DNA from: Mycteria americana
Taxonomy: Eukaryota > Chordata > Aves > Ciconiiformes > Ciconiidae
DNA length: 64,000 nucleotides
Direction of reading: 5' to 3'
Assembly: GCF_035582795.1 (NCBI RefSeq)
Contig: NC_134373.1
Location: forward strand, 36,798,501-36,862,500
Positions 37,719 through 64,000 of the stretch are shown piece after piece. The first letter of the stretch is position 1, and each line of letters begins with the position of its first letter. The notes under the pieces were generated by a model, which saw nothing but the letters and a program-made list of their open reading frames with translations, ran no database searches and was not told the origin of the DNA. A program made the position numbers and the translations under genes.

Positions 37719-38616
37719 GTACTAAATCAGATACTTACTTAGACTTTTCCATAATGTTGTTTGGTTGTTGTTTGTTTTCTATGAAGGACTTGAAGTATTC
37801 AGATCTTATTCTTTGTTTCTTTTAAGAAATGTAAAATTCTTGTTTTTACATCTTGCACTGTAGCTGAGTAATTACAAGAAATTGTATTTCTTATTTCTTA
37901 GGGAAAATTGGGGTGTTTCTGTTACAGCTTTAATCATTAGAGTTATCTTTATATAGTATTTAAAATTATTATTATAAATTATAATAACTGGTAATGGTTA
38001 TTATTATCATAATTACCAAAGCTGTCTCTTTCTTTCTTCTTTTGCTTTCGAGAGAGTGCTTAATTTTATTAAGACCAGTTTTGCCACATTTAGTAGGTAA
38101 GATAGTTCCTGCGTTCAGAACTTGTCCAGTTGTTAGCTGGCAACTAGGAAACTTCAAAGTTTTAATGAAATTTATGAATCTTTGCACACTCAGTGCATTA
38201 TGGTTCATCTATTTACTTTCAACCCTTTTAAAATAAATCTATATGTAAGTCTCTTTTCCTTTCAAATGAGAAAAGCTTCCCTTGTTTCTGTTGGAACCTA
38301 GTTTGATTTGGAGAATCTGAATAGTCAGGTGTTTATTTTAAAATACAGAAAGGAAAACCTGCAAGCGTTATCCTATAGTGCAGCTCTTAGTTCTCGTTTG
38401 TATAGATGTCTGTTATTATAAGCCTCTTGATAAATGTGATTAAAAAGAAAATGGTCACTCTCTCCCTCTGATACAAGACAGGAAAAAAAATCATAACAGG
38501 AGGGGGAAATCTTTTCTGCAGCAAAATCATGTTTATTTTGGGTAGCTGTTTAGGTATGTAATTTTTTGAAATTAATTTAAAATTACTCAGTGATCTACTT
38601 TTTCTTTGTCCTAAAG
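37719..38616 (+). other. R3HDM1: R3HDM1 intron 2
   Basis: An AT-rich stretch of about 0.9 kb between the leader exon and the start-codon exon, with small AT palindromes near 37965-38025. Nothing else was recognised. Confidence 0.45.
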
Positions 38617-38656
38617 GTTCCATATTTCTTGTAGAATTTTAAAATAACCTTTTCTA

Positions 38657-63998
<25,342 letters not shown>

Positions 63999-64000
63999 GA

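Overview
The window reads as vertebrate, most probably avian, nuclear DNA. A CpG-island promoter is followed by long AT-rich introns holding short, well-bounded coding exons. The dominant repeat is a CR1 non-LTR retrotransposon whose 3' end carries the ATGATTCTATGAT-type terminus known from birds. CR1 is also common in crocodilians and turtles, so 'bird' is an inference from the repeat type and the compact introns.

One gene explains almost the whole window: the 5' part of R3HDM1 (R3H domain containing 1), on the + strand and running off the right edge. Eleven exons can be placed: a non-coding exon 1 ending at 2410 in the CpG island, a probable 5' UTR exon (37510-37718), the start-codon exon (38617-38827), then 47407-47445, 47887-47975, 56722-56836, 59425-59503, 60806-60865, 60947-61087, 63685-63793 and 63891-63986. 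Splice phases agree throughout once a single missing base in the exon at 47887-47975 is allowed for. The visible product is about 300 residues: an acidic/basic N-terminal region with the family motif RSLAVCEE, the R3H single-strand nucleic-acid-binding domain with its RxxxH core, and the SUZ segment.

Layout: 1-900 is AT-rich upstream DNA. 900-3000 is a CpG island with ETS-like, ZNF143-like and four CCAAT-box sites, built like a divergent promoter; in human, ZRANB3 lies head-to-head with R3HDM1 here. 2411-37509 is the giant first intron, with a truncated CR1 piece, an apparent old antisense CR1, a long inverted repeat and simple repeats. 38828-47406 holds a candidate stop-containing cassette exon, a C24 run, a long CT-rich satellite and a 100-N assembly gap. 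47976-56721 holds a 3.1 kb CR1 whose ORF2 is broken. From 56722 to the end the exons become dense.

The observation most worth a second look is a candidate alternative last exon (56947 to about 57590) just after the exon at 56722-56836. Its acceptor, splice phase, 42-codon reading frame, stop codon and downstream AATAAA fit a short R3HDM1 isoform without the R3H and SUZ domains. This would parallel the short ARPP-21 form of the paralogue ARPP21. Other points of interest are the one-base frameshift, a ~70 bp-arm intronic hairpin, upstream ORFs in the leader and the 42-90-42 spacing of the CCAAT boxes.
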